The notes: generated by a model not told the origin, from the sequence alone. DNA of 53,987 nt from an uncultured Clostridia bacterium (GCA_947628215.1 CANQYZ010000012.1:1-53987), one strand, 5' to 3'; positions 10,601 through 19,175 are shown, counted from the stretch's first letter. Numbers and translations: made by a program.

Positions 10601-12887
10601 ACTAGATAATGTATTAAATCCACATGAATCTGATGCAAGTTATGATACAAATATAAATGTAGACGGAAAAGTAGTAATAGAATATAAAGATATAAATACA
10701 CAAAAAGACATTATAGACAAAGTAGAACATATTGGTAAAGTTGGAACAGAATATGACTTTAAAGAAGATAGAAAAGAGATTGATGGATATACATTATTAG
10801 AAGAACCAGAATCTACAAGTGGTATTTTTGAAGAAGAGGGAAAAACTTTAACATATAAATATGCAAAGAATTCAAAAGTTCATGTAAGATATGTAGATAA
10901 AGCTACTGGAAAAGACATACAAGACGAAATTACAATAGATGGATATGAAAATAAACCTTATGAAACAGAAGAAAAAGTAATAGAAGGATACACTTTAGTA
11001 GATAATACAGATAATACATCAGGTATGATGGGAAGAGATACAATAGAAGTAGTATATTATTACTTATACAATACAAAAGTTATAGTACAACATATAGACA
11101 AAATAAATGATAACATTCTTGAAGAAGAGACAAAGAATGGCTTAGAAGGTGATGAATATACATCATCAGCTAAACACTTTGAGGGATATGTATTAATCGA
11201 TAAACCAGATAAAGAAACAGTACATATGACAAAAGATACAATAGTACTTAGATATTATTATTCACATGTATCAGAAGGTGTAATTGAAAAACATATAGAT
11301 GAAATAACAAATGAGATATTAGAAGAAAAAGTACATGAAGGAAATGAAGGTGATAGCTATGAAATTTTACCAAAAGATTTTAAAGGATACGATCTAAATG
11401 AAGAAAGACTTCCAGAAAAATCAAAAGGCAAAATGACAAAAGAAGCTATTGAAGTAGATTACTATTATAAGAAAAAAGCTACTGTTAGAGTAAAATATGT
11501 TGACAAAAACACAAAAGAAAAATTAGCAGGAGACATTATTATATCAGGACATGAAAAAGATACTTATGGAACAATGGAAAAAGAATTTGATAATTATAAA
11601 TTAGTAGAAGTTCCAAGTAATAAATCAGGTGAAATGGAAGTAACAAAAAATGAAGATGGAACATTTAATAGCGAAACAGTAGTTACATACTATTATGTAC
11701 ATATATCAGAAGGTGTTATTGAAAAGCATATAGATATCATATCTAATAAAGTATTAGCTGAAGAAAAATACGAAGGATATGAAGGAGATGAATATACAAC
11801 AGAAGCAAAAGAATTTATAGGATATGACTTAGTAGAAGATAAACTTCCAGAAAATTCTAAAGGCAAAATGACAAGAGGTCTAACAGAAGTAAATTACTAT
11901 TATATAAGAAAGGCTACAATAAAAGCAGAATACAGAGATAAGTATACAAATACTCCTTTAGATGCAACAGAAATAAATAGACATGAAGGAGATGACTATA
12001 AATTAGAACAAAAAGAATTCGAAGGATATGACTTCGTAGAAGTAGAGGGATTAACAGAAGGAAAATTAAATGCAGATGAAGAAATAACAGTAATATTCTG
12101 GTACGCAAAGCCTTCAAAAGTAATAGTTGATTATTTAGAAGAAAATACTGAAAAAGCAGTCGCTGAGCAAGACGTAATTGAAGGACATGAAGGAGATGAA
12201 TATGGAGCAACTGCAAAAGAAATAGAATACTACAAATTAACTAAAGTTCCAGAAAATGCAACAGGAATTATGGAAGGCGAAATTCATTTAACATATTATT
12301 ATAAGAAATTAAGCTTTAATTTAGGAATAAATAAGACTATATCTAAAATATATGTAGATGGAAAAGAAAAGAGAGTAACAGATAAAGAACTTCAAAAAAT
12401 AGAAGTTTATAGAAAAGATATAAATACATCAAATATAGATATTGAATTTAGTATAGATGTTGTAAATACAGGTGAACTAGAAGGAAAAGCAACAATAGTT
12501 GAAAACATTCCAGAGTATATGAAGATGACAAATGCAAATGTAGGATGGACTATAAACGAAGATACTGCAAGATATAATATGGATACTATCAAACCAGGAG
12601 AAAGAAGAAATTACAAAGTTAGAATGAGATGGATAAATGGAGATGAAAACTTCGGAATACTTACAAATCTAGCATACTTTGAAAATACAGAAAATCCAGC
12701 AGGATTTGATGAAGAGACTATAGAAGACAATAAAGATGACGCAGAAATTATTATGACAGTTTCTACTGGTATAGAAAAAGCTTCTGCAGTAATAGCAATA
12801 CTTGCAAGCTACATATTAGCAGTTCTTGTAACATTTGTACATTTAAGCAAAATAGAAAAAGAACAATCAGATGAACCTGAAGAATAA
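4614..12887 (+). CDS. Giant envelope protein: DUF11 repeats, two SGNH-hydrolase-like domains, MucBP-like repeats
   Basis: 2757 residues, likely displayed on the cell surface. A short basic cytoplasmic start is followed by one membrane helix (LLIPVGLIVVALCLSFLF). Then come a DUF11-type domain, an SGNH-hydrolase-like domain (about residues 325-540: GDSW, GGANDY, DSVHLT), a second DUF11-type domain, and a second SGNH-like domain (about 854-1062). A long array of beta-sandwich repeats (about 1115-1980, with recurring VTNDGN and ITNEGNVT motifs) and eight MucBP-like repeats follow. A C-terminal domain ends in IIMTVSTG, a membrane helix and a charged tail. The first SGNH domain keeps Ser, Asn, Asp and His and could be a carbohydrate or acyl esterase. 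The second has lost the DxxH pair and the GxND Asn, so is probably not catalytic. There is no LPXTG. One uninterrupted frame with no in-frame CGG. Ligand is unknown; MucBP relatives bind mucin or glycans. Confidence 0.85.
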   Translation: MFAKKEKKGDKPKAKFSIKLLIPVGLIVVALCLSFLFSSKTIEKNSIQNFIARLTGEEQKSSETMEMPKVEPNADAKLDIETSVSENADTAKVGDIITYNINVKNLGDEDELVKIQDSIPSGTKFMEGSIKINNMETDYTEDDLKNGISETIAPTKIPENKKIFEKFENVTIEPYYNQDFSEFKYVSSIKKDEDKVNDDVYTSPNSNLIVDHEWGKAGREDIYGVNFTNGLEGNENGSYPNSYTLEFAVDCKEFIFDAASSFKLYADEGNGYRKIGERDESGEQSFKVTFETKAKRNIRMDLDGRFFCIWINKDDTASKVERELRPKVLFMGDSWATATTVKSINSYVNVMSDLLNVECINAGVGGSGYLANSLYYNRLEYPFKTAKLDPDIFIFTGGANDYSYVSNIYTVERAIEEVRKDINKVKELSPDIKIILFGVGTPRDKIHSAKWTQDFNDQMRTLAFELKIPFVDMINGDTFLADGTQVTEGKVYLTGNGWVGNETGTGNTDYYVEPDSVHLTKEGYEYLGNRYAEEVEKVLLNKQTTFNLSFDVMIDDSEESSDKVQIINTPIVNTKEMEAIKINAEVKQHKESKVTAKTNVKLEKEDLGYSQEGEEITYNIEIDNNDSMEDVAVVKDVIPDGTEFVDGSLKIDNTDTEYSKEDLENGIEVKLKSEISTDTSKINENEELGTVKHYKSIDEAKQDMSDNGDVWQEYACFSNENNNGNVSGSYISNNSTLVSIDKLYEGSKKSVIGKSSLEEGFSTPYTVEFNTNATNFVIGAVGPINVKLDDNGTYKMLKMDGNADENSSEFSYYRVTLKNENRTYRNYKVDLTGAFGGVFIEKDCDKHEVKRTIGKKAVFIGNSWSVASNIEGSKIGGSFKSYPNIMADLIGFEMTSMGGNRTGYVQKVEKYVTNYEKVVYAVENINPEVLILSGSAYDVTNNKSEEDVARELKKCIYYARKHSPNIKIIVLGVECPADRNNLPSNFISMNNKLKEAALDYNIPFVDLITGETIAGDGTKLSLEKGSYITEENAAEYINNNFLTEEGHKYLGIEISKEIAKVLNWYGIKSNEVTFEGGKTNVSFKVRVKDLSEDTFLSNISNKAIVSRIETNSIKTTIKKASVTIEQSVENQKDEYKLGDKIKFKITVTNNGTIDLKNVKVTGTLEELKPVNPLSMDKLLINQSHVFEATYKVTEKDIINGKIENIATITGIKEDESEISSQSEKIELNVEKENAHLKIENKNVTESGEEQEEGKVYKLGEKVKYRVKVINDGNVTISNIVVNDSLVDKSYNIESLAPTKTKTYNIEHIVSEEDILAGELKNEVTASGSSPTKEVENIEIEETSDKVVKKNTHIKVKEEITSIPKNRKYYELNENIIYTITVTNDGNLSVSNIIVKDEVTSGEVTIDNLKPGETKSVRLTHTVTEDDIISGKISSLLSVKGTSKDPDIESVEVNDESITKNENDKNIKIEEEKVKVKLELSSTPESGIEVQEGEEITYQIKLTNEGNVTTVSKVKDEISENAEILEDSIKIIDEETEELAEDGNLSDGIDVTLAPNESKTVEFKAKALKAENLSKIKNTAKVEYKREKVVDNQENETKEETKEVEHTFICPVVSVEQERISEKDFALSEREIEYKVKIRNSGKIGSFVKVIDELSENAEVIKESVTINEEPKDDEEINSLFNEGLDIYLDKVKENNPSEVVITFKVKVNKDEEGTVTNKIKVKSSEKVKEEETLSNPTIDEVETRELKIPILKIEKSFEINRLSEENLEEGNVTADDEITYNLKVTNTGDTDATNATVYDYVPDGTTLKDIYENGTEDEDEITWTIDNIETGNEKTVGFKVAVNYFRDESEAIENTAYLEDISSNRVKILYNKPTPKYEGHVEKTGAEEIRHSKDKVDYTIKYTASIDKYVGDAYLQVVDKLPYLINTEESDLGDAGYNKEQNTLTWSMDLKDIDTYKEGPNKTYEVNFERHVSLLYKDVNLAEDKMTNTVDGKLYILDNVLNPHESDASYDTNINVDGKVVIEYKDINTQKDIIDKVEHIGKVGTEYDFKEDRKEIDGYTLLEEPESTSGIFEEEGKTLTYKYAKNSKVHVRYVDKATGKDIQDEITIDGYENKPYETEEKVIEGYTLVDNTDNTSGMMGRDTIEVVYYYLYNTKVIVQHIDKINDNILEEETKNGLEGDEYTSSAKHFEGYVLIDKPDKETVHMTKDTIVLRYYYSHVSEGVIEKHIDEITNEILEEKVHEGNEGDSYEILPKDFKGYDLNEERLPEKSKGKMTKEAIEVDYYYKKKATVRVKYVDKNTKEKLAGDIIISGHEKDTYGTMEKEFDNYKLVEVPSNKSGEMEVTKNEDGTFNSETVVTYYYVHISEGVIEKHIDIISNKVLAEEKYEGYEGDEYTTEAKEFIGYDLVEDKLPENSKGKMTRGLTEVNYYYIRKATIKAEYRDKYTNTPLDATEINRHEGDDYKLEQKEFEGYDFVEVEGLTEGKLNADEEITVIFWYAKPSKVIVDYLEENTEKAVAEQDVIEGHEGDEYGATAKEIEYYKLTKVPENATGIMEGEIHLTYYYKKLSFNLGINKTISKIYVDGKEKRVTDKELQKIEVYRKDINTSNIDIEFSIDVVNTGELEGKATIVENIPEYMKMTNANVGWTINEDTARYNMDTIKPGERRNYKVRMRWINGDENFGILTNLAYFENTENPAGFDEETIEDNKDDAEIIMTVSTGIEKASAVIAILASYILAVLVTFVHLSKIEKEQSDEPEE
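10663..12309 (+). repeat. Eight MucBP-like repeats within the giant protein
   Basis: Eight units of about 65-78 residues, each following the pattern (K/T)VxVxYxDKxTxxxL ... GxEGDxY ... KEFxGYxLVE ... GxMT ... VxYYY. Units 4 and 6 share the opening GVIEKHID and the phrase KGKMT, which suggests recent duplication. This is protein-level repetition; the DNA copies have diverged. Confidence 0.75.
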
Positions 12888-12930
12888 AATTTATACTAAA
12901 GATAAAGAAAAATTAAAATAAAAGAATAAT

Positions 12931-12968
12931 TAAAAGTCCTTATAGAATAAAAGCTATAAGGACTTTTA
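12931..12968. terminator. Bidirectional hairpin between convergent genes
   Basis: Near-perfect palindrome: TAAAAGTCCTTATAG, an 8-base loop, CTATAAGGACTTTTA. It lies between the giant plus-strand gene and the minus-strand gene ending at 13020, so it can end transcription from both sides. The T tract is short. Confidence 0.75.
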
Positions 12969-13019
12969 ATATAGCAATAAAAATAATTTTAAATAGTTAT
13001 CTTAAAAATTTTTTAATAC

Positions 13020-13454
13020 TTATTCATACTCAGATAGATAATTTAATATATATTTTTCTTTTGATTTATCTTTAATAAAGATAATACCGTTTTTAATAGA
13101 AACATATTTTGAATATATAGAATGATTTAAGTAATCATAAAAACTTTTGAATTTTAGTTTATCATTTTTTATTTTAGAATTTACATATGTATGATGTAAT
13201 ATTTTATATGTACGTATTATTTTTTTCATGTTCTTTTTATTTTCTATATCAAAATTCAGTATACAAATATTATTTCGAAAAATAAGCAAGTTAAAGGTAA
13301 AATTTTTTTCTTTTATATACTTTGAACAATGCTTTTCAAAAAAAGTTTTAATATCACAGTTTGTTAAGATATTGTGGATATCTATATTCATTTTTTTAAA
13401 ATCTTGCAAATTTAGCACCAAATTTATTTTATTTATTGATCTTTCTATTTCCAA
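13020..13454 (-). CDS. Hypothetical protein, Lys/Ile/Asn-rich
   Basis: About 144 residues, very basic and AT-rich, with no signal peptide, membrane helix or recognised motif. Start: a frame reaches GTG at 13463, but that codon overlaps the ribosome site AGAGGTGG. The TTG at 13452-13454 sits 5 bases after it and gives MEIERSINKINLVLN, so TTG is preferred. The spacing of alternating helix and strand-like segments would allow a small adaptor-like fold, but I do not recognise a family. It is transcribed away from the shape operon, from the short gap holding that operon's promoter, and converges on the hairpin at 12931-12968. Confidence 0.6.
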   Translation of the reverse strand: MEIERSINKINLVLNLQDFKKMNIDIHNILTNCDIKTFFEKHCSKYIKEKNFTFNLLIFRNNICILNFDIENKKNMKKIIRTYKILHHTYVNSKIKNDKLKFKSFYDYLNHSIYSKYVSIKNGIIFIKDKSKEKYILNYLSEYE

Positions 13455-13577
13455 AAGTACCACCTCTTAAACTTATATATTACTATTATACTTTCATTTA
13501 ATAATGTTTTAAATGAAAATATATGGAGCAAGTAGAAAAATATGGTTTTTTTAGCTTTAAAATAATTAAAAATTAAC

Positions 13578-13606
13578 TTGAAAAAACGCCTATATACATA
13601 TATAAT
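13578..13606 (+). promoter_or_regulatory. Sigma-A promoter of the shape/division operon
   Basis: TTGAAA at 13578-13583, a 17-base spacer, TATAAT at 13601-13606. It lies about 50 bases before the first operon gene at 13660. No other strong promoter or terminator was seen before the hairpin after minC. Confidence 0.8.
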
Positions 13607-13659
13607 AATTTATATTAAAATCAAATTTCCGTAGATAAAAATGGAGGTAGATTAAAAAC

Positions 13660-13914
13660 ATGACTAAAGAAAAAAATATATGGGTATTTTTAATATTTAT
13701 ATTATCTGGAATTGTAATTGGAGGATTACTTGGAGTACTAGCAGAAAAAGTTAGCTGGCTTTGGTGGCTAAGTTATGGAGAAGAATTTGGATTAAAAGAA
13801 CCAGTAGTACTTGATTTAAGCGTGCTTAGTATTACCTTCGGACTATGGATAAAAATAAATGTTGCAAGCATTATAGGAATGATTCTTGCAGTATTCATAT
13901 ATAGAAAAGTATAG
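13660..13914 (+). CDS. DUF4321 small membrane protein
   Basis: 84 residues with two membrane helices (about 8-30 and 58-80) separated by an extracytoplasmic loop containing the Trp-rich segment VSWLWWLSYGEEFGL. The pattern WLSYG...FGL...P..LDL..L..TFGL is typical of DUF4321, a family that in Clostridia usually sits just upstream of radC-mreB. Function is unknown. The position suggests a link to cell-wall elongation. AGGAGG-like ribosome site (ATGGAGG) before ATG 13660. Confidence 0.8.
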   Translation: MTKEKNIWVFLIFILSGIVIGGLLGVLAEKVSWLWWLSYGEEFGLKEPVVLDLSVLSITFGLWIKINVASIIGMILAVFIYRKV

Positions 13915-13945
13915 ATTTTGGGGGCTTTGAGAGAGGAGATATATT

Positions 13946-14623
13946 ATAAAACTAAAAGAAATTCCTTTATCAGAAAGGCCATATGAAAAGCTTGAATTAT
14001 ATGGTGAAAGTTACTTATCAAATTCAGAACTTTTGGCAATTATAATTGGAAGTGGTACTAAAGATGAGACTTCAATTGAACTTGCACAAAAAGTATTAAA
14101 TTTAAATGATACTTATGACAAAAGCTTAAGATTTATTCAAGATATATCTTTAGATAGACTGGAAACAATTAAAGGAATAGGAAGAGTAAAAGCAATTAGA
14201 ATTAAAGCTCTTTCTGAAATAACCAAAAGATTAGAAAGACCAATAAATAATGATATAACAATTAAAACATCTAAAGAAGCTGCAGAATTATTTCTACCAG
14301 AAATGAGATATGAAAAAAGAGAAATAGTAAAATTAATTATTTTAAATGTAAAAAACAAAGTAATTAAAGTAATTGACATCTCACTTGGAGGAGTAAATAC
14401 TGCATATATAGAACCAAAAGATATTCTAACTGAACCAGTAAAGATGGGAGCATCAAGAATTATTTTATTACATAATCATCCTAGCGGTAATCCAAAGCCA
14501 AGTCTAGAAGACATAAATGTAACTAAAAGATTATATAGATGTGCAAAATTAATTGGAATAGAATTATTAGATCATATTGTAATTGGTGATGGAATATACG
14601 AAAGCATAAAATTTAAAGATTAA
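13946..14623 (+). CDS. radC: RadC family JAB-domain protein with a non-ATG start
   Basis: About 225 residues. The N-terminal part has the RadC hallmark LKEIPLSERPYEKLELYG followed by a helix-hairpin-helix segment (LETIKGIGRVKAIRIKAL). The C-terminal JAB/MPN domain keeps the metalloprotease-like HNHPSGNPKPSLEDI motif. The biochemical role of RadC is uncertain. Start: the first ATG in frame (14033) would remove the conserved N-terminus. Between the stop at 13928 and codon 14027 there is no ATG, GTG or TTG in frame. The ribosome site AGGAG (13934-13938) points to ATA 13946 (7-base spacing) or ATT 13943 (4-base spacing). So either a rare start codon is used or one base differs from the true sequence. 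MreB follows 18 bases later. Confidence 0.85.
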   Translation: MKLKEIPLSERPYEKLELYGESYLSNSELLAIIIGSGTKDETSIELAQKVLNLNDTYDKSLRFIQDISLDRLETIKGIGRVKAIRIKALSEITKRLERPINNDITIKTSKEAAELFLPEMRYEKREIVKLIILNVKNKVIKVIDISLGGVNTAYIEPKDILTEPVKMGASRIILLHNHPSGNPKPSLEDINVTKRLYRCAKLIGIELLDHIVIGDGIYESIKFKD

Positions 14624-14641
14624 ATAGTAGGAGGCTAAAAA

Positions 14642-15661
14642 GTGAGCTTATTTAATTTTGTTACTAGATGCTTAGGTATAGATTTAGGAACAACTTCCAT
14701 AATTGTAGCTATGAAGGATAAAGGTGTAATTATAAATGAACCTTCAATTGTGGCTATTGATAATAAAAGCGGGGAGCTAGTTGCAACTGGATTTGAGGCA
14801 AAAGAAATGATAGGAAGAACTCCAGAGAAGATAAATGTTATAAGACCACTTCAAGGAGGAGTTATAGCAAACTTAGTTGCAACAGAACTTATGCTAAAAG
14901 ACATAATGAGAAGAATTAATAAAAGATATGGAATAGCAAGAACAAAAGTTGTAGTTGGAGTTCCATCAGGAATAACAGAAGTAGAAAAAAGAGCTGTAGA
15001 AGAAGCTGTATATGATGCAGGAGCAAAAGAAGTATATCTAATAGAAGAACCACTAGCTGCAGCTATTGGTTGTGGCATAAACATAGGAGAACCTCAAGGA
15101 AATTTAATAGTAGATATGGGAAGTGGTACTACAGAAGTTGCTGTTATTTCACTTGGCGGAATTGTTACTTGTAATTCTATAAGAATAGCAGGAGATAATT
15201 TAGATAAGAATATAGTAGATTATGTTAGAAAATATGGAAATATAGAAATAAGTGAACTTCAAGCTGAAAATGTAAAAATTAAAATAGGAAATGCTAAACC
15301 TGGATTTGCAGAATCAATGAGTATAAAGGGAAGAGATTTGATTTCTGGATATCCTAGTGAAGTGATGATAGATTCAAATCAGGTATATGAGGCGATAGAA
15401 GTATCATTAAATAAAATTGTATCAGCTGTAAAGCTAGCAATTGAAAAAACACCACCTGAACTTGTGGCAGATATTACGGAAAAAGGCATTATGCTTACAG
15501 GAGGAATGTCTAAACTTAAAAGATTTGACGAATTACTTTCAGAAAAAACTGGAATAAATGTATATGTTGCAGAAGATCCACTTAAATGTGTTGCTTTTGG
15601 AACAGAAAAGTCTTTAGAAAATATAGGAAAAATAAAGATGTTACAATCTAGAAGGAGATAA
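14642..15661 (+). CDS. mreB: Rod-shape actin homologue MreB
   Basis: 339 residues; a bacterial actin that polymerises under the membrane and guides the elongasome (MreC, MreD, PBP2). Visible motifs: phosphate 1 LGIDLGTTSIIV near residue 13; VVVGVPSGITEVEKRAVEEA; EEPLAAAIG; phosphate 2 LIVDMGSGTTEVAVIS; and GIMLTGGMSKL near the C-terminus. GTG start with a good AGGAGG ribosome site. Family length is normal. It may be the Mbl-type paralogue rather than MreB itself, but the gene order with mreC and mreD supports mreB. Confidence 0.95.
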   Translation: MSLFNFVTRCLGIDLGTTSIIVAMKDKGVIINEPSIVAIDNKSGELVATGFEAKEMIGRTPEKINVIRPLQGGVIANLVATELMLKDIMRRINKRYGIARTKVVVGVPSGITEVEKRAVEEAVYDAGAKEVYLIEEPLAAAIGCGINIGEPQGNLIVDMGSGTTEVAVISLGGIVTCNSIRIAGDNLDKNIVDYVRKYGNIEISELQAENVKIKIGNAKPGFAESMSIKGRDLISGYPSEVMIDSNQVYEAIEVSLNKIVSAVKLAIEKTPPELVADITEKGIMLTGGMSKLKRFDELLSEKTGINVYVAEDPLKCVAFGTEKSLENIGKIKMLQSRRR

Positions 15662-15666
15662 AAGAT

Positions 15667-16482
15667 ATGTATAAGGCAAAACATGCAGGAATAATAAGTA
15701 CAATCGTAATTATTATAGTACTTGTATTATTAGTTTTCTTAACTAATGTAGATGTTAAAAATTTATCATATGCACAAAGCATATCAACATCGTTTATAAG
15801 ACCAGTTCAAAATGGTTTTAATTATCTTGGAAATAAATTAAAAGGAAATGATGCATTTTTTGTCGACTTAAATACGCTTAGAAAAGAAAATGAAGAATTA
15901 AAAAATAAAAATAGTAAGTTAGAAGAACAATTAAGAGAACTTGAAATAATAAAAGCTCAAAATGCTTCTCTTCAAGAGTACTCTGTGCTTAAAGATAAAT
16001 ATGCTAACTATGAAAGTATTCCAGCAGATATTATAGATAGAGATTTTAGTAACTTTGGAAGTCAACTTGTTTTAAATATTGGAAAAAAACAAGGAGTAGA
16101 AGTTGGAATGACAGTTATAGCAGAAGCAGGACTTGTTGGAAATGTTGTTTCTTGCACTAATACAAGTTCTACAGTACAAGTAATAGTAGATGCTTCAAGC
16201 TCAGTAAGTGCAATGATTACTACATCATCAGAAGGAATAATTTGTAAAGGTTCAATTGACAATAATTCAGAATTAAGAGCAACATATATAGATACATCAT
16301 CAGAAGTTTTAGTAGGAGATACAGTTGTAACTTCTGGAATAGGGGGAATATATCCAAAAGGAATTACAATAGGAACTATTAAAGAAGTTGTAAATACAAA
16401 TAATCTTACAGATAGATATGCTGTAATAGAGACAGCAGTTGATTTCTCAAAATTATATACAGTTTTAGTAATAAAAAATTAA
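15667..16482 (+). CDS. mreC: Rod-shape protein MreC
   Basis: 271 residues. One N-terminal membrane helix (IISTIVIIIVLVLLVFLT), then a coiled coil of about 35 residues rich in Glu, Lys and Leu (NEELKNKNSKLEEQLRELE), then the two-barrel periplasm-side domain with DRDFSNFGSQLVLNIGKKQG and GLVGNVVS. MreC links MreB and MreD with PBP2 outside the membrane. The start is 5 bases after the mreB stop, with a GGAGAT ribosome site overlapping the end of mreB, indicating tight translational coupling. Confidence 0.93.
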   Translation: MYKAKHAGIISTIVIIIVLVLLVFLTNVDVKNLSYAQSISTSFIRPVQNGFNYLGNKLKGNDAFFVDLNTLRKENEELKNKNSKLEEQLRELEIIKAQNASLQEYSVLKDKYANYESIPADIIDRDFSNFGSQLVLNIGKKQGVEVGMTVIAEAGLVGNVVSCTNTSSTVQVIVDASSSVSAMITTSSEGIICKGSIDNNSELRATYIDTSSEVLVGDTVVTSGIGGIYPKGITIGTIKEVVNTNNLTDRYAVIETAVDFSKLYTVLVIKN

Positions 16483-16497
16483 GCTAAAGGAGCAAGC

Positions 16498-17034
16498 ATG
16501 AAAAAAGTAGGAATTGGAATAATTACATATCTAGTTTTTATAATTTTATATTTTTTGCAAACTAACTTTTTTAGCTGGTTTACTATAGGGGGAGTTTCTC
16601 CTAATTTGTTTATAATTTTTGCAATATTTTTAGGATTGTTTACTAATAACTATTTTGCAATAGTAATGTCGGTTATAATGGGACTTACAATAGACTTTGA
16701 GATTGGAAAACAATTTGTTGGACCTACTGCTATAATGCTTACGATTATATCAATATTAGTATCATATCTAGACAAAAACTTTTCAAAAGACAGTAAAATA
16801 ACAATTCTTTTATTAGTGTCACTTGGAACAATAGTATTTGAAATTGGACTTTATGGTTTAAATATATTTGTATTTAAATATACATCAGAAATGTCTACAT
16901 TTTTGAAAATTTTAGCAGTAGAAGTAGCATATAATATAGTTTTAACATATGTACTTTATAATTTAATTAGAAAAATCGGAAGTAAAATAGAGAGAATGTT
17001 TAAGGAAAAACACTTACTTACAAGATATTTTTAG
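16498..17034 (+). CDS. mreD: Rod-shape protein MreD
   Basis: 178 residues with about five or six membrane helices and almost no soluble part. It has the family pattern PNLFIIFAIFLGLF and a polar loop with GPTAIMLTI. MreD is an integral partner of MreC and PBP2 in the elongasome. It starts 15 bases after mreC with an AAGGAG ribosome site. Sequence conservation in this family is low; the call relies on hydrophobic pattern and position. Confidence 0.9.
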   Translation: MKKVGIGIITYLVFIILYFLQTNFFSWFTIGGVSPNLFIIFAIFLGLFTNNYFAIVMSVIMGLTIDFEIGKQFVGPTAIMLTIISILVSYLDKNFSKDSKITILLLVSLGTIVFEIGLYGLNIFVFKYTSEMSTFLKILAVEVAYNIVLTYVLYNLIRKIGSKIERMFKEKHLLTRYF

Positions 17035-17051
17035 AAAGAAGGTTTTAAGTT

Positions 17052-19146
17052 TTGGCAAAGAAGACTGAAATTGAAAAATCTAATTTAAGATTTAATATAA
17101 TTACAACAATTGTGTATATAATTGGTGTAATTCTTCTTGTGCAACTTTTTAATCTTCAAATAGTTCATGGAGAAGAATATAGAGAAACATCAAATACTCG
17201 TCTTTCAAGAGATTCTGGAATTGAAGCTGCAAGAGGAAAAATCTATGATAGAACAGGAACAATTTTAGCAGATACAAAAATGGGATTTAATGTAGAATTA
17301 TTTAAAACGAAAATCTCAGAAGATGAATTAAATTCATCTCTACTTACTCTTTGTGAAATATTAGAACAAAATAAAGATACATATTTAGACAAGCTTCCAA
17401 TATCAGTAGAACCATATAAATATTTAATTGAAGGAGAAGAACTTTCAAACTGGAAAGAAACTTATAGTATAAATCAAGCAGCAACTCCTGAAGAAGCTTT
17501 TTTGATAATGAAAAAGAAATATAATGTAAAACAAGAAGATAATTTAAAAGCTAGAAAAATAGTAACTCTTAGATATTCAATAGATTTAACTGGTTATACT
17601 GCTACAAAGCCAATCACTTTAGCAACAGAGATTTCAAGAACAAGTGCAATCCAAATTGAAGAACAAAATAGAAAATTAGGTGGTATTGCAATAGATGTTG
17701 AATCTAAAAGAGTATATCCACAAAATAATCTAGCTTCTCATATTATAGGATATATTGGAAAAATAAATGCAGAAGAATATAAAGAAAAATCAGATTCATA
17801 CGATAGAGATGATTATATTGGTAGAACAGGAATAGAAAATTTATTTGAAGAGTATTTAAAAGGAACAGATGGTACTAAAGAAATTGAAATGGCAGTAGAT
17901 GGTACAATTACAGGAGAATATACAGCAAAAGAAGCAGTAGGTGGAGCAAATATAGTACTTACTATTGATGCAAATTTGCAATATATAACTGAAAAAGCTC
18001 TAGAAAACAATATAAAGAAAATTAGAAGTGGTGGATTTACACAAAAATATAATGCACAAGGCGGAGCTGCTGTAGTATTAAATGTTAAAACTGGAGAAGT
18101 GCTTGCTATGGCAAGTTATCCAGATTATAATCCATCTGATTTTTTAAATGGTATATCTCAAGCACAGTTAAACTCTTATAATAAGAATAAAGCTTTATAT
18201 AATAGAGCAATACAAGGAACATATGCGCCTCGGATCAATATTTAAAATGGTTACAGCAGTAGCTGGACTTAAAGAAAAAGTAGTTACAACTAAAACTACT
18301 ATTTATGATAGTGGCGTATATACAAAAGCAGGAATTCCACAAAAATGTTGGTATTATACAGATTATCATACAGGACACGGTAGAATGAATGTAACAACTG
18401 CTATTGAAAACTCATGTAACTACTATTTCTATGAAGTAGGATATCATCTAAAGATAGATAAAATTGGACAATATGCAAGAGCATTTGGACTTGGATATAA
18501 AACAGGAATTGAACTTCCATATGAGGCTGCAGGAACAGCGCCTTCTACTGAAATTGCAAAAGAATCAGATGGAAAAGTATCTCCTGCTAGCCATACATCA
18601 GCTGCAATTGGGCAAAGTTATAATGATTATACACCACTTCAAATGGCAAAATATATTGCAATGATTGCAAATAGTGGTAAAGCAGTAAATCCAACGATAG
18701 TAAAAAATGTTATAGCATCTAATGGCGTTCAAGTTCCAAGGGAGCAAGTTGATGCATATGTAAATCAAAAGCTAGGACTTACAGATGAAAATACAACTAA
18801 AGACATTGACATAGATAAAAACTATATAAAAGCAATTCATAAGGGAATGAAATCTGTTACTTCAGGAGATAGAGGAACTGCTAGAAGCATATTTGAAGGA
18901 TTTGAAATAGATGTCGGTGGTAAAACTGGTTCAACAGAAGCTGGTAGCTGGACTAATGCATGGTTTGCAGGATTTGCACCTTATGATAATCCAGAAATTG
19001 CAGTTGTCGTATTAGTTGAAAATGGTGGACATGGTAATTATACAGCAGAAGTAGTAAGAGACATAATTGGTGAATATTTTGGAATGAACACAGAAAAAGT
19101 CAAAGAAAATATGAGTGCATATAAAGAAATAGAAACATATAGATAA
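17052..19146 (+). CDS. mrdA: Penicillin-binding protein 2 (elongasome transpeptidase), one CGG +1 recoding site
   Basis: Class B PBP, about 697 residues when read through. It has an N-terminal membrane helix, then the PBP dimer domain (SRDSGIEAARGKIYDRTG; GRTGIENLFEEYLKGTDG), then the transpeptidase domain, which cross-links peptidoglycan for side-wall growth. TTG start at 17052 with an AGAAGG ribosome site. At 18231 the frame meets CGG directly before the active site. Read in frame, translation ends at 18245 after ARINI. If C18231 is skipped, the sequence continues PGSIFKMVTAVAGL, giving the catalytic SxxK (Ser about residue 395, Lys about 398), then SCN and GGKTGSTE. All three catalytic motifs are present only if the shift occurs, so the gene is not a decayed pseudogene by other signs. 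Without the shift the product would be inactive. Confidence 0.9.
18231..18234 (+). other. CGG-A recoding site 1 (mrdA)
   Basis: CCT (Pro) then CGGA. Skipping the C reads GGA (Gly) and restores the PBP2 segment APGSIFK with the catalytic Ser and Lys. Confidence 0.85.
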
Positions 19147-19175
19147 ATTTTATTTAGGAAAGGACGTAAAAATCT

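Noticed and set aside
10312..10701. Minus-strand Leu/Tyr-rich open frame
   Set aside because: Antisense shadow of the giant surface gene. Several similar Leu-rich frames opposite AT-rich genes were dropped for the same reason.
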